This document shows positions 1 to 12,300 of a DNA stretch of 64,000 bases, one piece after another. Below the pieces are notes generated by a model that saw only the letters and a list, made by a program, of their open reading frames with translations, searched no databases and had not been told where the DNA came from. The stretch comes from Siphlonurus alternatus. Lineage: Eukaryota; Arthropoda; Insecta; Ephemeroptera; Siphlonuridae. The position numbers and the translations under genes were made by a program. The stretch's first letter is position 1. Each line of letters starts with the position of its first letter. The DNA is taken from positions 20,540,356 to 20,604,355 of the forward strand of contig OX463780.1 in the NCBI GenBank assembly GCA_949825025.1, given 5' to 3'.

Positions 1-738
1 ACGTATTTTGAGAACTATTTTTTCTCTAATTTCCTTTAAATATATATTTTTTTAAATTGTTTCATTTCTAACAGAAACCAAAAAATTTTGAAGCATGTTC
101 ATAAATACACAATATGTTCAAGAATGAGAATCGATTGTGCATTTACGAATATATACCTCCTCCTATATTATGGAAATATTGATCACAAGTCAATGGTATT
201 TTTTTTTTCATTGATTATAAACTTAGTTGATGGTTTTAATGCTTCTTTATTACAGTTAAAAGTTCTAGACTTTTCTTAACGTATTTTCAATATTATGAAA
301 TACGTTCTTAGAACATTAATTTAACGCCTGCTAGCAAGAACAAACTGCATTTTACATTAAATTCTTAGGCTCCCTCCGACTCTCTGCTTCATTTACAAAA
401 GCACAATATAAAAGCTAGATCTATTCTACCCTTTATCTGCACTGAGCTTAATATTTAAATTTATAGCATGTTACAGTTTTTAATATAAATAAGCTGTAAA
501 CTTATGATTAAAACTTTTAACTGTGATTAAAATTAGTAAACTACTTTATGTATGATAAAAAATAATGTGTGATGTACATGACTATTATTATTTAGGGTAG
601 AGCACTGGCAGCTTAAACTAATTATTTTTTATGCTTCTTTTTTCTATTCCTATCCTATTTTTTAACAATTTTCTGCACTAATATGCTAACTGCTTCCGCT
701 TCTGTCTAACAATGGCTGACTGATTTGATAAAAAAAAG
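1..738 (+). other. Intron of the Zasp52-like gene (left part outside window)
   Basis: AT-rich sequence with no codon-biased reading frame. It runs up to a splice acceptor AG at 737-738. The exons for the N-terminal PDZ domain and ZM motif expected in this family are not visible here and should lie to the left of the window. Confidence 0.6.
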
Positions 739-2047
739 CCCCTAAGTTTGTTTGGCCACCCCCAAGACCTGAGGAAGAGGACCCCATGATTACCGGTCCT
801 ACGGCCACCCCTATTTACATCAACCCTATGGAACCAACACCCCTTGAACGTCCCCCTCCTCCTCCACCTCCAATGGTGGTTCAAAACTCCCAGGGCAAGG
901 CCACTATCATTGCCCCCGTGAAACCTCCCCAAACTATCGCTCCCGCCCCCGTGGAGCGTGGACCTCCAGTACACCCTCCTTTGTCCCTGCATCCCCCCAC
1001 TCAGCCCGCGCGTCCCGTGTCACCCATGGTGTACGCACTGACAACCGCTTCAGATCAGCCTTACAACCTTCGTGGCAGCCCCACCTTCAGTCAGGAGCCC
1101 CAGAGAAAGGGTCACTCACTTGCTGCTCAGCAACAGCAACAACTGCCTAACTTCCAACCTTCCTTCGATGTGCCACCTCAACCATACCAGAACCAGCAGT
1201 TCCAGGCTCCTAAGCCTATCCATCCCGTGCAGCCTCCAAAATTAGCCGCTCCTCAGCCTCAGAGACCTGCCCCGCAATCCCAGCAGTTCGCACCCCAACC
1301 CCAACAAATCGCTCCTCAGCGACAAGAACAATTCAGTCCTCAACAACAACAATTCAGTCCTCAACAAGTTGCTCCTCAACAGCAACAATTTGCTCCTCAA
1401 CAGCAACAGTTTGCTCCCCAACAGCAACAATTTGCTCCCCAACCCCAGCAGCAACAATTGGCTCCTCAGCCACAAGCACAAGCTCCCAGACCTCAACCTC
1501 CTCCCTTCCATCCTATTCCAGCCCAGCAACCATCCGCTCCCGTGGTGCGAGATATTCCCGTGAAGGTGGAACCCCGTCCAGTGCCAGCCCTAATCCCCGC
1601 TGCTATGACCGCCCCTGCTCGTCCACTCTCTCCCCTCCCCGAGCTTGCCCCTCTGTTGCCCAGGCAGACCTTCCCCCCTCCTGCCCCCATCAACTTCCCC
1701 TCAGCTGCTAGTTTGGCCTCGCCAGTATCTCAGGTCCCCCGTGCACCATCTCCACTCCCGGCCTTGTCCACCATCCCTGCCAAGCAAACGTTCCCTCCCC
1801 CGGCCCCGATCAATCTGAGCAAGGCCTTGGCTTCGGCCGTGGCTGCGGCCCCCAAGGCTCCAGCAGTGACCGCCCCGGCCCCCCCTGCCCCAGGACCTGG
1901 CGCGGCCGCTGCTCCCGGTGGTGGCAACCCCAAGGGTGGCAGTGTGGCAGGCGCCACGGCCCCGCGGCGAGGACGCGGAGTGCTGACTGCTCCGGTGACG
2001 GGAGGAGGACGAGTTCCTCTGTGCGGCATGTGCCAGGGCCAGATCAG
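739..2047 (+). CDS. Zasp52: Zasp52 linker exon: Pro/Gln-rich disordered region plus first CxxC of LIM1
   Basis: The frame is open from just after the acceptor at 737-738 (PKFVWPPPRPEEEDP, then the ATG at 786) to the donor after 2047. The apparent stop TAG at 2049-2051 is intronic. About 436 residues are encoded, dominated by Pro, Gln and Ala. They include a run of near-identical FAPQQQQ heptads at about 1380-1450 and a duplicated QTFPPPAPIN motif near 1660-1700 and 1790-1815. The last residues, PLCGMCQGQIR, supply the first zinc-ligand pair of LIM1, and the split Arg codon is completed at 3083. Entry phase is 1 and exit phase is 2. Such linkers between the ZM motif and the LIM2-4 block are typical of Zasp52. 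Confidence 0.88.
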
Positions 2048-4710
2048 GTAGCACCGCGTGCCAGTGTCATATGCTTGTCACAAACTAACCGCACAAGAAT
2101 CTTCACAGGGATAAGACTAAACACACGACTTAGCTTTTAAAAATTATATTTGAACACTTTCAATCTCCAAATATATACGACAGTTAATTTTACTTATTAT
2201 CCCTCATAACTTATAATAGTAATAGTTGTTTATTCAATTTACTCAAATAGTAGTTAAGTTGTGAAAGATGAAATATTTTGTATTTTAAACCTGTGTTTAG
2301 TTTATTCTTTGTGAAGATCTGATACACTTTGACGCATGATATTAACGTGGCATTGTGCTTCTTCTTCTTAATAACAAATTTCAGCTGACAGATCGAAGCT
2401 GATCGACGATTAGTATGGAATTTGATGTTGTAACGTAAAAGGTTTCTTTCACAATGGACGTAACGTTACGTTCATTGTGCACGTGCCTGCATGTTTGTTT
2501 GACGTCGTGTTTGCCGCACGTCTGTGTGTAGAGTCGGACGTGAGCACCCTACGAGAGGGCGTCGACAAGAAGGAGTACCCGATTTGTAACAAGTGTGACA
2601 AGCAGATCACCAAGTGAGTATCATTGTTGTCGCAGTTCTTAGCATGGAGTGTTAAATAAAAATACCTATTTTATTTTACATTCATTGAATAACAGTTTAA
2701 ATTACGCTTTTTTAATGTTTTTATTTTGTTATTAACATTTTTTTTAATATTAAAATAAACAAATTCGTTGAAGCATTTAAAATTAGTTAGCAGATTCTAT
2801 CATGAGTTAGTGACGTTTCTCTTTTCAAATATTTGGTATTGTGATGCAGTATTATACTAATTTAGATATTAAAATTCATACTTTCACATGAATGTAACTA
2901 TATAAATTGATTATTTTTTTATGAAATATTTCCCAAATTAAGAGGAAAAGAATTTTCGATAGCAGTTATTCTATAAAAAATATGCAAATTATCAATTCAG
3001 CCCTTGATTGTTTCCTCTATCGAACAAAGCTTAGAATAATCTTATATCTTCATTATGCTAACTCGCCCGTTGCTTGTGACAGAGGCCCGTTCATCACCGC
3101 ACTGGGCAAGACTTGGTGCCCCGACCATTTCATCTGCGTGAACGCTCAGTGCCAGCGACAGCTGCAGGACTGCGGCTTCGTGGAGGAGAAGGGCGAGCTG
3201 TACTGCGAGTTCTGCTTTGAGCAGTTCCTTGCGCCGCCCTGCGACAAGTGTCACAAGAAGATCAAGGGGGTGAGTCACCTGTCTGTGAAAATACGTAAAT
3301 AAAACAAGTTGATTTATTTCAAAACTGCAATTTTTGGAATTCATATTTTCACGTTTTTGCATGGAAACATAAGAGGGGGAAAAAGAGAAGCACACTTTGT
3401 CAATACTTGATCAAATAAAATTTTCAGTTTTAACGAGTATTTGATTTAATGTAAATTAAAAATATAGTATTAACATCAAATATTTTATTGCTGCATACCT
3501 GAATAAGGTGAGAAATCTGAAAATCTCTTGTAATTTAGAATGAAATACTTATGTCTTGTACGTGAAAAAAAGCTGTTTTAGCTGTGCCTCGTATATTAAA
3601 ATACAGGTGCTCAGCTCAATCAATAGCAAAATAGTTGTACTACTATAGCTGATCCAGCTAAGTTTTGATGTTTTGATACAAAGACCAGTTGAAAAAGGTA
3701 ATTTTTACCTAGGATGCCAAGTAAAGTTATTCAGTTTATTTTGTTGACACATCTATTTATTTTGTTGATCTTTTGAAGACGATTAAATATTTGAGTTTTG
3801 AATCAATAGGCCTGTTCGTAAACCCTGTTCGGTGTACATTTTCTACACCCGATCGACCTTATGTACATGTGCATAAGGTCGATTGGGTGCAGAAAGTGCA
3901 CACCGAACAGGGTTTACGAACAGGCCTCGTATCTCTCTTCAAAACCTAGATTTTTAAAAAGTTCACGGCTTGAGAAAATAATTAAGTGCGATGTTTTCCC
4001 CCGCAGGATTGCCTGAACGCGATCGGCAAGCACTTCCACCCCGAGTGCTTCGTGTGCGCGTACTGCAGCAAGCTGTTCGGTAACAACCCCTTCTTCCTCG
4101 AGGACGGTCTGGCCTACTGCGAGAGTGGTGAGTGACCTTGAATTTAACCTTCAGAAGCGCAAAGAATGTCAAGTGATATATTTTTTTTTATTATTTGCAT
4201 TATATATTAAATTTATCGTACGATTAGAAGCTTTCACAGGAACTGTTTTGCACTGTTGTACGAAATAGAAATCAGATTATTTCTATCAAATCTTATAAAT
4301 TGTATTGATAACCTGCAGGTATTGAATAACAGGAGAGTTAGACAGTCAATATTGTTAAAAGTACCTACAAGGGTTATTTATTGTAATTAATTTTTATTAT
4401 AATTATATAGCACATTAGTCATTATGTTCGAATGGACAACCTGCATGACAATTTTTTATTGCTGAATAGAGGGTACTAAATTATGCTACTCTGATTTTTT
4501 TTTTCAGATTTTTTTTAACTATCTTTAAATAATTATTGAAAGTGCGACCACGCCCCCTGGAGGCGTATATTTTTTATTAAGGATTCAGGGATGCCAACTT
4601 AACTTACAAAACTTTCAATAATTATTCAAAATAGTTCCGGGACTCAAAAAATTTTGAAAAAATTAGAATAGCATAATTTGGTACCCTCTATTCATTTCTG
4701 TAATAATTTA

Positions 4711-4785
<75 letters not shown>

Positions 4786-5851
4786 TGTTATCCATTTACT
4801 CAAAAATTATTTTTACTATAGTTCATCATTGAGCAATAATAATAAAAAACAAGTAATTTAACCAAACAATTACAAAATATTTACCTTGATGGATTATTCC
4901 ACTGGGGAGTTAACATCAGCATTAAGATGCTATTGTTCCTGCTGTGTACCTAACTTGCTTAATTTGGATGTTGAACAAGTTGCCTAACCTAAAGGCGAGA
5001 TGGTCTGGCAAGACCAAGGCACGCAAAGAGTCGTGTGTTCTCCAGAACGTTTATTTACCCAAATTAACGTTGTTTCAGATTGGAACGAGCTGTTCACCAC
5101 CAAGTGCTTCGCATGCGGCTTCCCCATCGAGGCCGGCGACCGCTGGGTGGAGGCCCTCAACAACAACTACCACAGCCAGTGCTTCAACTGCACGGTGCGT
5201 ACCAGCTAGCAATGATAAATATCTCAGTATCACTGTAGCAATACATATATAGAATAATATCACTCCATCACATCTTACTAACAGCTCACAGCAAGTTCAG
5301 TTGTCTCAAAATTACGTTTCTCAGATACGACAGATATTCAGAGTTAAAGAGAAAAAAATACAAAATATCATCTTCGCAAGACTATCACAAAGATATTTCA
5401 CATAAAAATAAATACAATTTTAATTACTCTCCGAACTCAGAAAATAATCAAACAATGAAAACAAACATAAATGAGTTGTAAACTTTAATTCAGGCTTAAG
5501 TTTGTTGATTTCGATTATTGCAACAATCAAAATCAACAAATTTAATTACGCCTGGATTAAAGTTAGACCTCATCTATGTAATTTGGTGATATTTTTTTTA
5601 TACTGTCGTTGTAGTTTCTACTGTGACTTTACATAAATAAATATTGCCTAGTTTATATATTTTTCTTGCACATTACTGATTCACCTCCACAAACATATTT
5701 TTTAAACCCTAGAATTCCTCTCTCATCATCCATGGGACTTCACCCCTGATGTTCTCCTCCGATTATGTTTCAGATGTGCAAGAAGAATCTGGAGGGACAG
5801 AGCTTCTTCGCCAAGCAGGGACGTCCCTTCTGCAAAACTCACGCCCGTTAA
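739..5851 (+). CDS. Zasp52: Zasp52-like PDZ/LIM (Enigma/ALP family) Z-disc protein, 3' half
   Basis: Coding exons are 739-2047, 2532-2613 (alternative), 3083-3269, 4007-4127, 5079-5194 and 5774-5851, with stop TAA at 5849-5851. All junctions are GT-AG and all phases agree. They encode three consecutive LIM zinc-finger domains at the C-terminus. LIM1 starts CGMC or CNKC and continues GPFITALGKTWCPDHF. LIM2 starts CDKC and contains DCLNAIGKHFHPECF. LIM3 starts CFAC and contains AGDRWVEALNNNYHSQCF. The protein ends PFCKTHAR, which is the usual end of fly Zasp52. In this family (Zasp52, vertebrate LDB3/PDLIM5/PDLIM7) the PDZ domain binds alpha-actinin and the LIM domains mediate homo-oligomerisation and Z-disc assembly. 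The PDZ and ZM exons must lie upstream of the window. The match in LIM2 and LIM3 is nearly residue for residue as I remember the fly protein, so family assignment is very secure. Exon borders are inferred from splice consensus and phase. Confidence 0.95.
2532..2613 (+). CDS. Zasp52: Alternative, mutually exclusive Zasp52 exon giving a second LIM1 start
   Basis: This 82-bp block lies between acceptor AG 2530-2531 and donor GTGAGT at 2614. In the phase set by the upstream exon it encodes SDVSTLREGVDKKEYPIC followed by NKCDKQIT, so its end carries a C-x2-C pair spaced exactly like CGMC in the preceding big exon. Its phases (enter 1, leave 2) equal those of exon 739-2047, so it can replace that exon and join exon 3083 as KQITK-GPFITALG. 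If both exons were included, the frame would hit TAA within this exon. I infer an isoform with intact LIM1 but about 27 residues in place of the 436-residue linker. No transcript evidence is available to me. Confidence 0.7.
3808..3927. repeat. Foldback element (120 bp) in Zasp intron, family G
   Basis: This is an almost perfect palindrome. AGGCCTGTTCGTAAACCCTG at the left end is the reverse complement of the right end, and the centre is near a TGTACATGTGCA stretch. The size and near-complete self-complementarity fit a foldback MITE. I see no clear target-site duplication. A decayed relative appears at 52457-52560. Confidence 0.8.
4457..4695. repeat. Foldback MITE family A, decayed copy 1 (Zasp intron)
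   Basis: The two ends (GAATAGAGGGTACTAAATTATG and a matching inverse near 4675-4695) and the inner arms (TTATTGAAAGT / ACTTTCAATAATTATT) match the five better-preserved copies elsewhere in the window. The central CRE palindromes are lost. Only the inner part of the element remains recognisable. Confidence 0.7.
4713..4776. repeat. (TA)n microsatellite
   Basis: Uninterrupted TA dinucleotide run of about 64 bp directly after the right end of the family A copy. Confidence 0.95.
5481..5564. repeat. Small foldback (84 bp) in last Zasp intron
   Basis: AACTTTAATTCAGGC at the left end pairs with GCCTGGATTAAAGTT at the right end. Inner arms GTTGATTTCGATT and AATCAAAATCAAC continue the pairing. Probably a mini-MITE or a solo palindrome. 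Confidence 0.6.
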
Positions 5852-7387
5852 GTGGAGAACAAGCAGGGGAGCTGACCACGAGTCTTCGTCAAGAACGCTG
5901 TAATATTCTAATGCCAAACTATTACTTTATACCATAAAGATTTGTGTTGGTTAAAAATTGCTATTTAAGAGAGCCTTAAAATTACTCTCGTAACAAATCT
6001 TTTTTAGCAATTGTAATTTTCAATTACTATTTTAAGATTTGTCAGTCAAGTTTTAAGAACAAAAAATACCGGTTGATATTCTGGTATAAATATAAGATGA
6101 AAATATTATTAAAATTATCTTAATAACCCAATTCTTGTAAAAGTATAAAAAAAAATCCTACCAAAACTAATTTACATTTGCTTTTAATATTTCACATTTT
6201 ATAAATACAGAATAATAATACATACATGTTATTTACTGTTATTTAAATAAATTACATTATTATAATTCTGCACTTTAAAAATGTTTTTATATAGTTATTC
6301 ATGTACTTTTTTTTATCATGATGTTATGCATGTCGGGTGCGCAAAATAAGTAAAATATTTTAGCTTGTACATATTGTTTTACGTTAATGGCAAATATTTA
6401 ATGAAAAATTCTGTACCAAAAAATTTTTTCATTAAAAATTACCACAAGAAAATGTTTTTTAGAGTGGCTTGATATTAAAACCTCAGTAATTTGATTTTCG
6501 AGTCTGACGTTTTTCTATCTTAAAGTTTTGTCCAATTTTAATTATAAATTTAATTATTATTCTCGTTGTTTTTAATATTGCGGTCTGTTGCCATTTCATC
6601 GTCTTCAAAGTTTGCTTACTTGTCTTATTTAATAGTTTGTTAGTTACAAAATAAATAAAAGTTTATGAATTTTCTTCGCATAATAATTTTGATAATTTAC
6701 CAAAAAAGAAATCAAAATATAACGGTGCCAAATAATTAGAAATACATGTCAATTATGTATGGAGTGTTATTTATTATATTTTAGCTGTCAATAAAAATTA
6801 TATATAATACAAAAATTACAACATTATTTATTCTAATTTTCCTAAATATTATAGCATATTTTGTTACGTTATTTTTTTAACGTGAAATTTTTGTAGCATA
6901 AACAATGTTTTCTAACATTAAGCCAACTAAACGTTGTTTTCCTTATCGATTCGCCCATTATTTAGACACCACTTAACAGTAGGCTCATCAGAGGTTTTGA
7001 CTAAAAATTACACAAAACGCCCAGCTCATTTTAAAAGTCCCTGAAATTTTTAGTAATGCATTTTTCGATGATAACGCAAGCTCTCAATTCATTAGACGCC
7101 ATGATTGGTCAAGACAGGTCCATGCTACAGTCCAGAAACTCCTCTTAAGAGTGATTTTATCGTTGCAGTATAATAATATATAAAAGCATAATATTTATAT
7201 AAAAAAAGTCGAGCTCTAGAATCAAGCAATTTTTAGTACAATTAACTATTATTTAATAACAACACAACAGTAGTACTATAAATTATGCTTTTTTAACAAC
7301 TAATTTCAATGAATATCGGTCTATTATAAATAGTCTACGAATAATTTAGATTAAAAATTAAATAATATGAATGTGATGGCCAGTTTT

Positions 7388-7390
<3 letters not shown>

Positions 7391-7455
<65 letters not shown>
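7391..7455. repeat. (CT)n microsatellite
   Basis: Pure CT dinucleotide run of about 65 bp. The RERERE-type reading frame across it is an artefact. Confidence 0.97.
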
Positions 7456-7457
<2 letters not shown>

Positions 7458-7831
7458 CGGTAGTCAAATTAATGGCTGCTGGCGCCAAGGTGCGAATCTG
7501 ACCTGAAGGGAAGGGAAGAGGCGAGGAAAGTGGCGCCGTGCTCGCAACCAATGTTGATTCAGGAAGGACAATATGGTCCATGTTATTTCCACATATTGGC
7601 CATCATCCACATTCCTATACCTCCACTTCGTTCCTCATGTTCCTCATATGTTATATTAAAGGTGATAAATATAATTGAAATATCCTTACACATTACATAC
7701 ACAGAAATTTTGGTAATGCAGCCCTTTCCCCCCCCCCTTTTTTTAAAGAATGAGCCCTTTCAAAAATAATTTTTCTTTAAAGAAAGAAATCGAAGTTTTG
7801 AAATCTGACTGATACAAAAATATAATTATAT

Positions 7832-7833
<2 letters not shown>

Positions 7834-7914
<81 letters not shown>
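7834..7914. repeat. (TC)n microsatellite
   Basis: Pure TC dinucleotide run of about 80 bp. Confidence 0.97.
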
Positions 7915-7920
<6 letters not shown>

Positions 7921-8224
7921 AATCTGTAACTTTTATTATTTTAACAAACTAACTGAACAACTTTCTTTCAAAATAATATTATATTATACATTCAAAACAA
8001 CATTACAAACTTTGAAAATTATTTATTTACATTAAATTAAATTTATATTGAATTCGTTATTTTAATTTTAGATTTTCACAATGAAATGTTTTTAAATGTT
8101 TCATATAAACATGTTAGCACTATGGTAGATTGCTTTTAATTCTATTATTTTATTTAACACCTATCAGTCCTATCACGAGGTTGCCGTACGTGCGTCATTG
8201 ATTTAAAAAAAAAACACGTTGTTA

Positions 8225-8495
8225 ATTATTGCGACGCAGATTGTGTCTCCCCTGCTTGAGTCACTGCTGCCACCCACGTCTTCAGGGTCCCCTACAGCTC
8301 CTCAAGGGGCAACTCCAGCCTCGCTCGACCGCGGCTGCTGCTTGGTGGCGCTGCGGGACGTTCGAGGCTTGAGGTCTATTTGTGTCTCGGCGCCGCCCCT
8401 CTGTAGCAGAAACTACACATGCCTGGGACGTGACTCACGTGCCTGCTGCTACTGCTGCCTTTACATTGCTGCAAAGCACGCGGCAATCAAGAGCT
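8225..8495. other. GC-rich island of unknown function
   Basis: A stretch of about 270 bp is clearly GC-rich, with several CpGs and CACGTG-like E-box cores (GACGTGACTCACGTGCC near 8426-8442), in a very AT-rich setting. The 93-codon frame across it (MLIIATQIVSPLL...) is Ser/Cys/Arg-rich and resembles no family I know. It could be a promoter, an enhancer, an unannotated exon or a transposon fragment. I cannot choose between these. Confidence 0.35.
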
Positions 8496-9318
8496 ACTAA
8501 TTGCTTTCAACACGCGTTCATGCAACTTAGGAATGCAACTTGCACGGGCAAATGATTTTCAATGCACTGGTAAACAAGTTTACTTGCCAGTATTCAGTGC
8601 AGTAATTTTATTTTATGACTTTATTACTTAAGCTTTTAAAGTTTAAAGTTATTATTTTTTTAAATAGTATTTTTGGTCTATAGAGTCGCAAAAAATATCC
8701 ATATATAATTATTTTCACATTTAAATTTTTTCAATGAAAAGATTTATTATTTATTATTTTGTCTCGAAGATGTCTAATCATGTACTGGTAATGTTGTCTG
8801 ATTTTAATTTATCATATTTTTTGGCACTGACAGAGCCTGTTCACAATACGAGGTTCAATTTTCTCGCATACATTATTTCAAATCAGTTTATACCTCAAAT
8901 AAGCATTTCCTTTCCTCTCCATATTAATTGTGACATGAGAGACACATAATTATTATGTAACTGCGTAACTGCTAGAAATAATGGCTGATCTTTGCATGAA
9001 GCAGAAGGTATGTTCTTAAAAGCAAAATACTGTCTTTAGGGAAGCAGATGAACCTTATATGTCTCCTATATAGAATTGGTTTATCTGATTACTAAATCAT
9101 GAATTGATTCAGCATTTATTTACGAACAGATCTTTTGTGTAAGAGCTAAGCTAAATGTATGTGGTGATTTTGGTGTAACTTCAATTAGATTTGTCCTGTG
9201 AAATGTGCTTCAATTTTTTTTAACAGATGTTAAGCAAACTCATCCTTGAAATTGCATAGAATGTAAATGTGAATCGTCTGTCATGATGCATGATGCAAAA
9301 AAAAAAGTGCATATGGTA

Positions 9319-9322
<4 letters not shown>

Positions 9323-9390
<68 letters not shown>
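9323..9390. repeat. (AG)n microsatellite
   Basis: Pure AG dinucleotide run of about 68 bp. Three overlapping RERERE/SLSLSL reading frames across it are artefacts. Confidence 0.97.
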
Positions 9391-9391
<1 letters not shown>

Positions 9392-12300
9392 CCACGAGTG
9401 GAACGACAAAGGGATGTCGAGTCAGGTTTTGTGCTCGTGCTGCTGCCATTTTTTTTTTCTTTTTTCAGTGCCGTTTTTTTTTTCTTTCTTTTTTCTTCCC
9501 CTTTCTTTTCCCCCATCTCATATAGCACGGCATACCACGTCTGTCCATGTCTATTTAAATTTAACTTTACGATGTCTGTAAACTTCAAATGATCGTTTTT
9601 TATATTACAGGAAACGGCATGACAAATAATATACATCAAGAATTTTTAGCATACAAACAAAACCACAAAAAAAATACTAATATGTTGAATGGAATACTCT
9701 ATTTACATCAGAAAAACTATATTAATAGCTAAACAAAATATATTATCTTCAATAAATGTCAATTTTGACAGCAGCTTTTCGTGACTGTAATCCATTCAAT
9801 ATATTCGACAATATTTCTAAAATAACTGATATATATTTTTCATTTTGTAATTTCAATATATTCGCTAGTAATATATAAAAATATGACATAAATATTGAAT
9901 GAATACATACATTTTTGGACATGGTCCAACGTAAACTTTAAAAAGATGAGTCAATATATAACGGCCGCATATTTTCAATTGAGGTCAATGAACTTTCAGG
10001 GTGCAAAAGGATTGGAATGGAGAACGAGTGACGAAAATGTCAGTTCAATATGTTGCAATGGAATTTGGAAGTACTCCAGAGTTTTATCATAGCTTTACGG
10101 TAAGCGTCCCATAAAACTTTGTATGCTTTGTACTTCGCTTAAGATAGCTTCTAAGACCTCTTTTTATTTATTGTTACAGTACTGCAAAACTTTAATGTTT
10201 CATGGCGCCAAGGGTAATAAACAACACAATTTCTTAACCCAACCTATCTTATGTTGTGAAACAATTTAAAGGTCAAGAAACATTCCATGGTGCATATCTT
10301 TTCTCAATGTGATTAATACTTCGCATGACTTAGCACGTGATATAAATTATGTATTTGCATTTCAGAGGTTAAAGTTTGTAGCCATAGGTTATAATTTGTT
10401 CAAATGTTTTATTCACCACTTTTCAAAGATACAAACACTAACATTGATAAATTCAAGCAAGCACAAAAAGAATGACACACATATAAAAAAAGTAATAGTA
10501 AAATTTTGCCTGAACCAAAACTTAATAATTAATTAAAATAATAATTTTATTAAAATGCATAATATATTGCTTGTTAATACTAAGTTAAATGCAAAAAAAC
10601 TTTATTAAATTATTTACTCGTAAATCTATAAATATACAGTTAGTGATATTACTGATATTATTTGAACTGGGAGTTTCTGTTTAGTACTTTTGAATCTTAA
10701 TATGATATTTATGCATTACATTTACGCTAGGAATTTTGTAATAATCTATGTTGAAAAACATGCCAAATATTAATATTTGAATTAGAAATGAGTTTGCTAG
10801 CTTTAAATTAGGCTAGCCCCAAATTATTTTTATTATGAATAGTTAAATAATTATTTACTTTGCATGCAAGTGTATTTAGCTTTTTTAAAAAAAATACTTT
10901 CCTGAAACTAAAAAAAAAATAAATAAATAAATAAATAACAAAGAGATTTTTTAAGATATTATCGTGTATCTTTTACAAAGGAGCAGGCAAGGGTAGGCGA
11001 GTTACGTAACAGAATGTTAGTTAAAACATTCCTCGCGAGTTTCACCACCGCCTGACCTGTAGTGTTTATGCAACCCGCGCCACGCCCCAACACAACTATT
11101 TGCATAACACTCGGGCGCTGGCTCTTTCCGACATCGTTACGTAACACAGCAAAATATTAAAATTAGTATAACCTCTGGAAATGCAACGTTTCAGATTGTA
11201 TGAAAAGTTGTATATCGCTGCAAAGGTGGCCTTGTAGATTGGCCTTGTTAGTAGTGGCCTTCATACACTAATTACACTACGCTGATATACATACAGTATA
11301 CTTGCTAACTGCTGGGTTGTGCTGGATCTTTGCAACAGCCACTATCGACATCTTAAAAGATAAAATCTTTCCCGGCTTCTTAACTTTCTCGGCTTCTTTC
11401 ATTTTGAGAATAAACTGTTGTAGGAGTGATGTATTTTAGTGTCTTTGCTAGCAGATGTTTTACTTCCAAGCAACAATGACAAAATGTGTCTTACGTTTTC
11501 CCTTTATGAAATGACCTTAAACATGTGGTGCTACAGTATTATTTGGAACTATTTTATTAAAAACTAAAACAAAAATTAAAGTCTTGTATAAACTTGACAG
11601 CTCATGCATATTGTAACGTAATAATCAAATATTAAATTCCATCTTTAAAAGCTCTAACGAGCAGTTAGCCTAATTTACAGATATTGTTATGTATATCCTT
11701 CACTTTTAAGTGCTATTACAGAAAATGTATTTAAAATTATTAAAATAACATCGATAAAAATCTAAATTAAAAGCATTTTTATTATAATTACATCAGGTAT
11801 AGATTTATTGTCACATTTTGTTGGCTTAAATATTTTAAATAGTTTATCGTTAAATTGTTTATGTGTACGTGCCGTGGTCTGCAGCTGTCACCGAAATGGT
11901 GGCTTGACAGCTTTTCATTTAGTCTAAGATCATTGCTCATACGAACGGCTTATACTTACTCAAGATTGTTAAGTTTTTAAGCAATTAATCTAATTATATT
12001 ATAATTATGATTTATGTAGAAAATTTTATTTAGTTCATAGAAAAAATATCAATCAGTTCTAAATTCTTTACTAATTAAAAAAATGAGTTCATCGTTGAGC
12101 AACACATGACATTTTAGTTAATATAAAAGTGACGCGAGGACCACTTAACAAGTTTAAGATATGGTCCTTCCATGTAATAAAATGCAGATTTCAAAGGCAA
12201 AATAACATTTAAAAAGTCTTATAAAAAAACATTCTGGCACGGTGGTGAACGAAGGCGGGCACAATATCTCCGCCTGCTGCCAGTTGTCTGCAGCTTGAAA

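Larger units (their letters stand above)
5852..8218 (+). other. Zasp 3' UTR and downstream AT-rich DNA
   Basis: No frame with coding bias follows the LIM3 stop. Possible poly(A) signals AATAAA occur at 6246-6251, and several more near 6650 and 6790, so the transcript end cannot be fixed. Two CT arrays (7391-7455 and 7834-7914) interrupt the region. Confidence 0.5.

Noticed and set aside
2049..2051. TAG ending the long Zasp frame, read as the protein's stop
   Set aside because: A donor (CAG|GTAG) sits just before it, and the split Arg codon joins exon 3083 to complete LIM1. The stop is intronic.
678..2054. Long minus-strand and +1 frames across the Zasp linker exon (95-117 aa)
   Set aside because: These are shadows of a GC-rich, Pro/Gln-repetitive exon. 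The composition is that of translated complement, without domain content.
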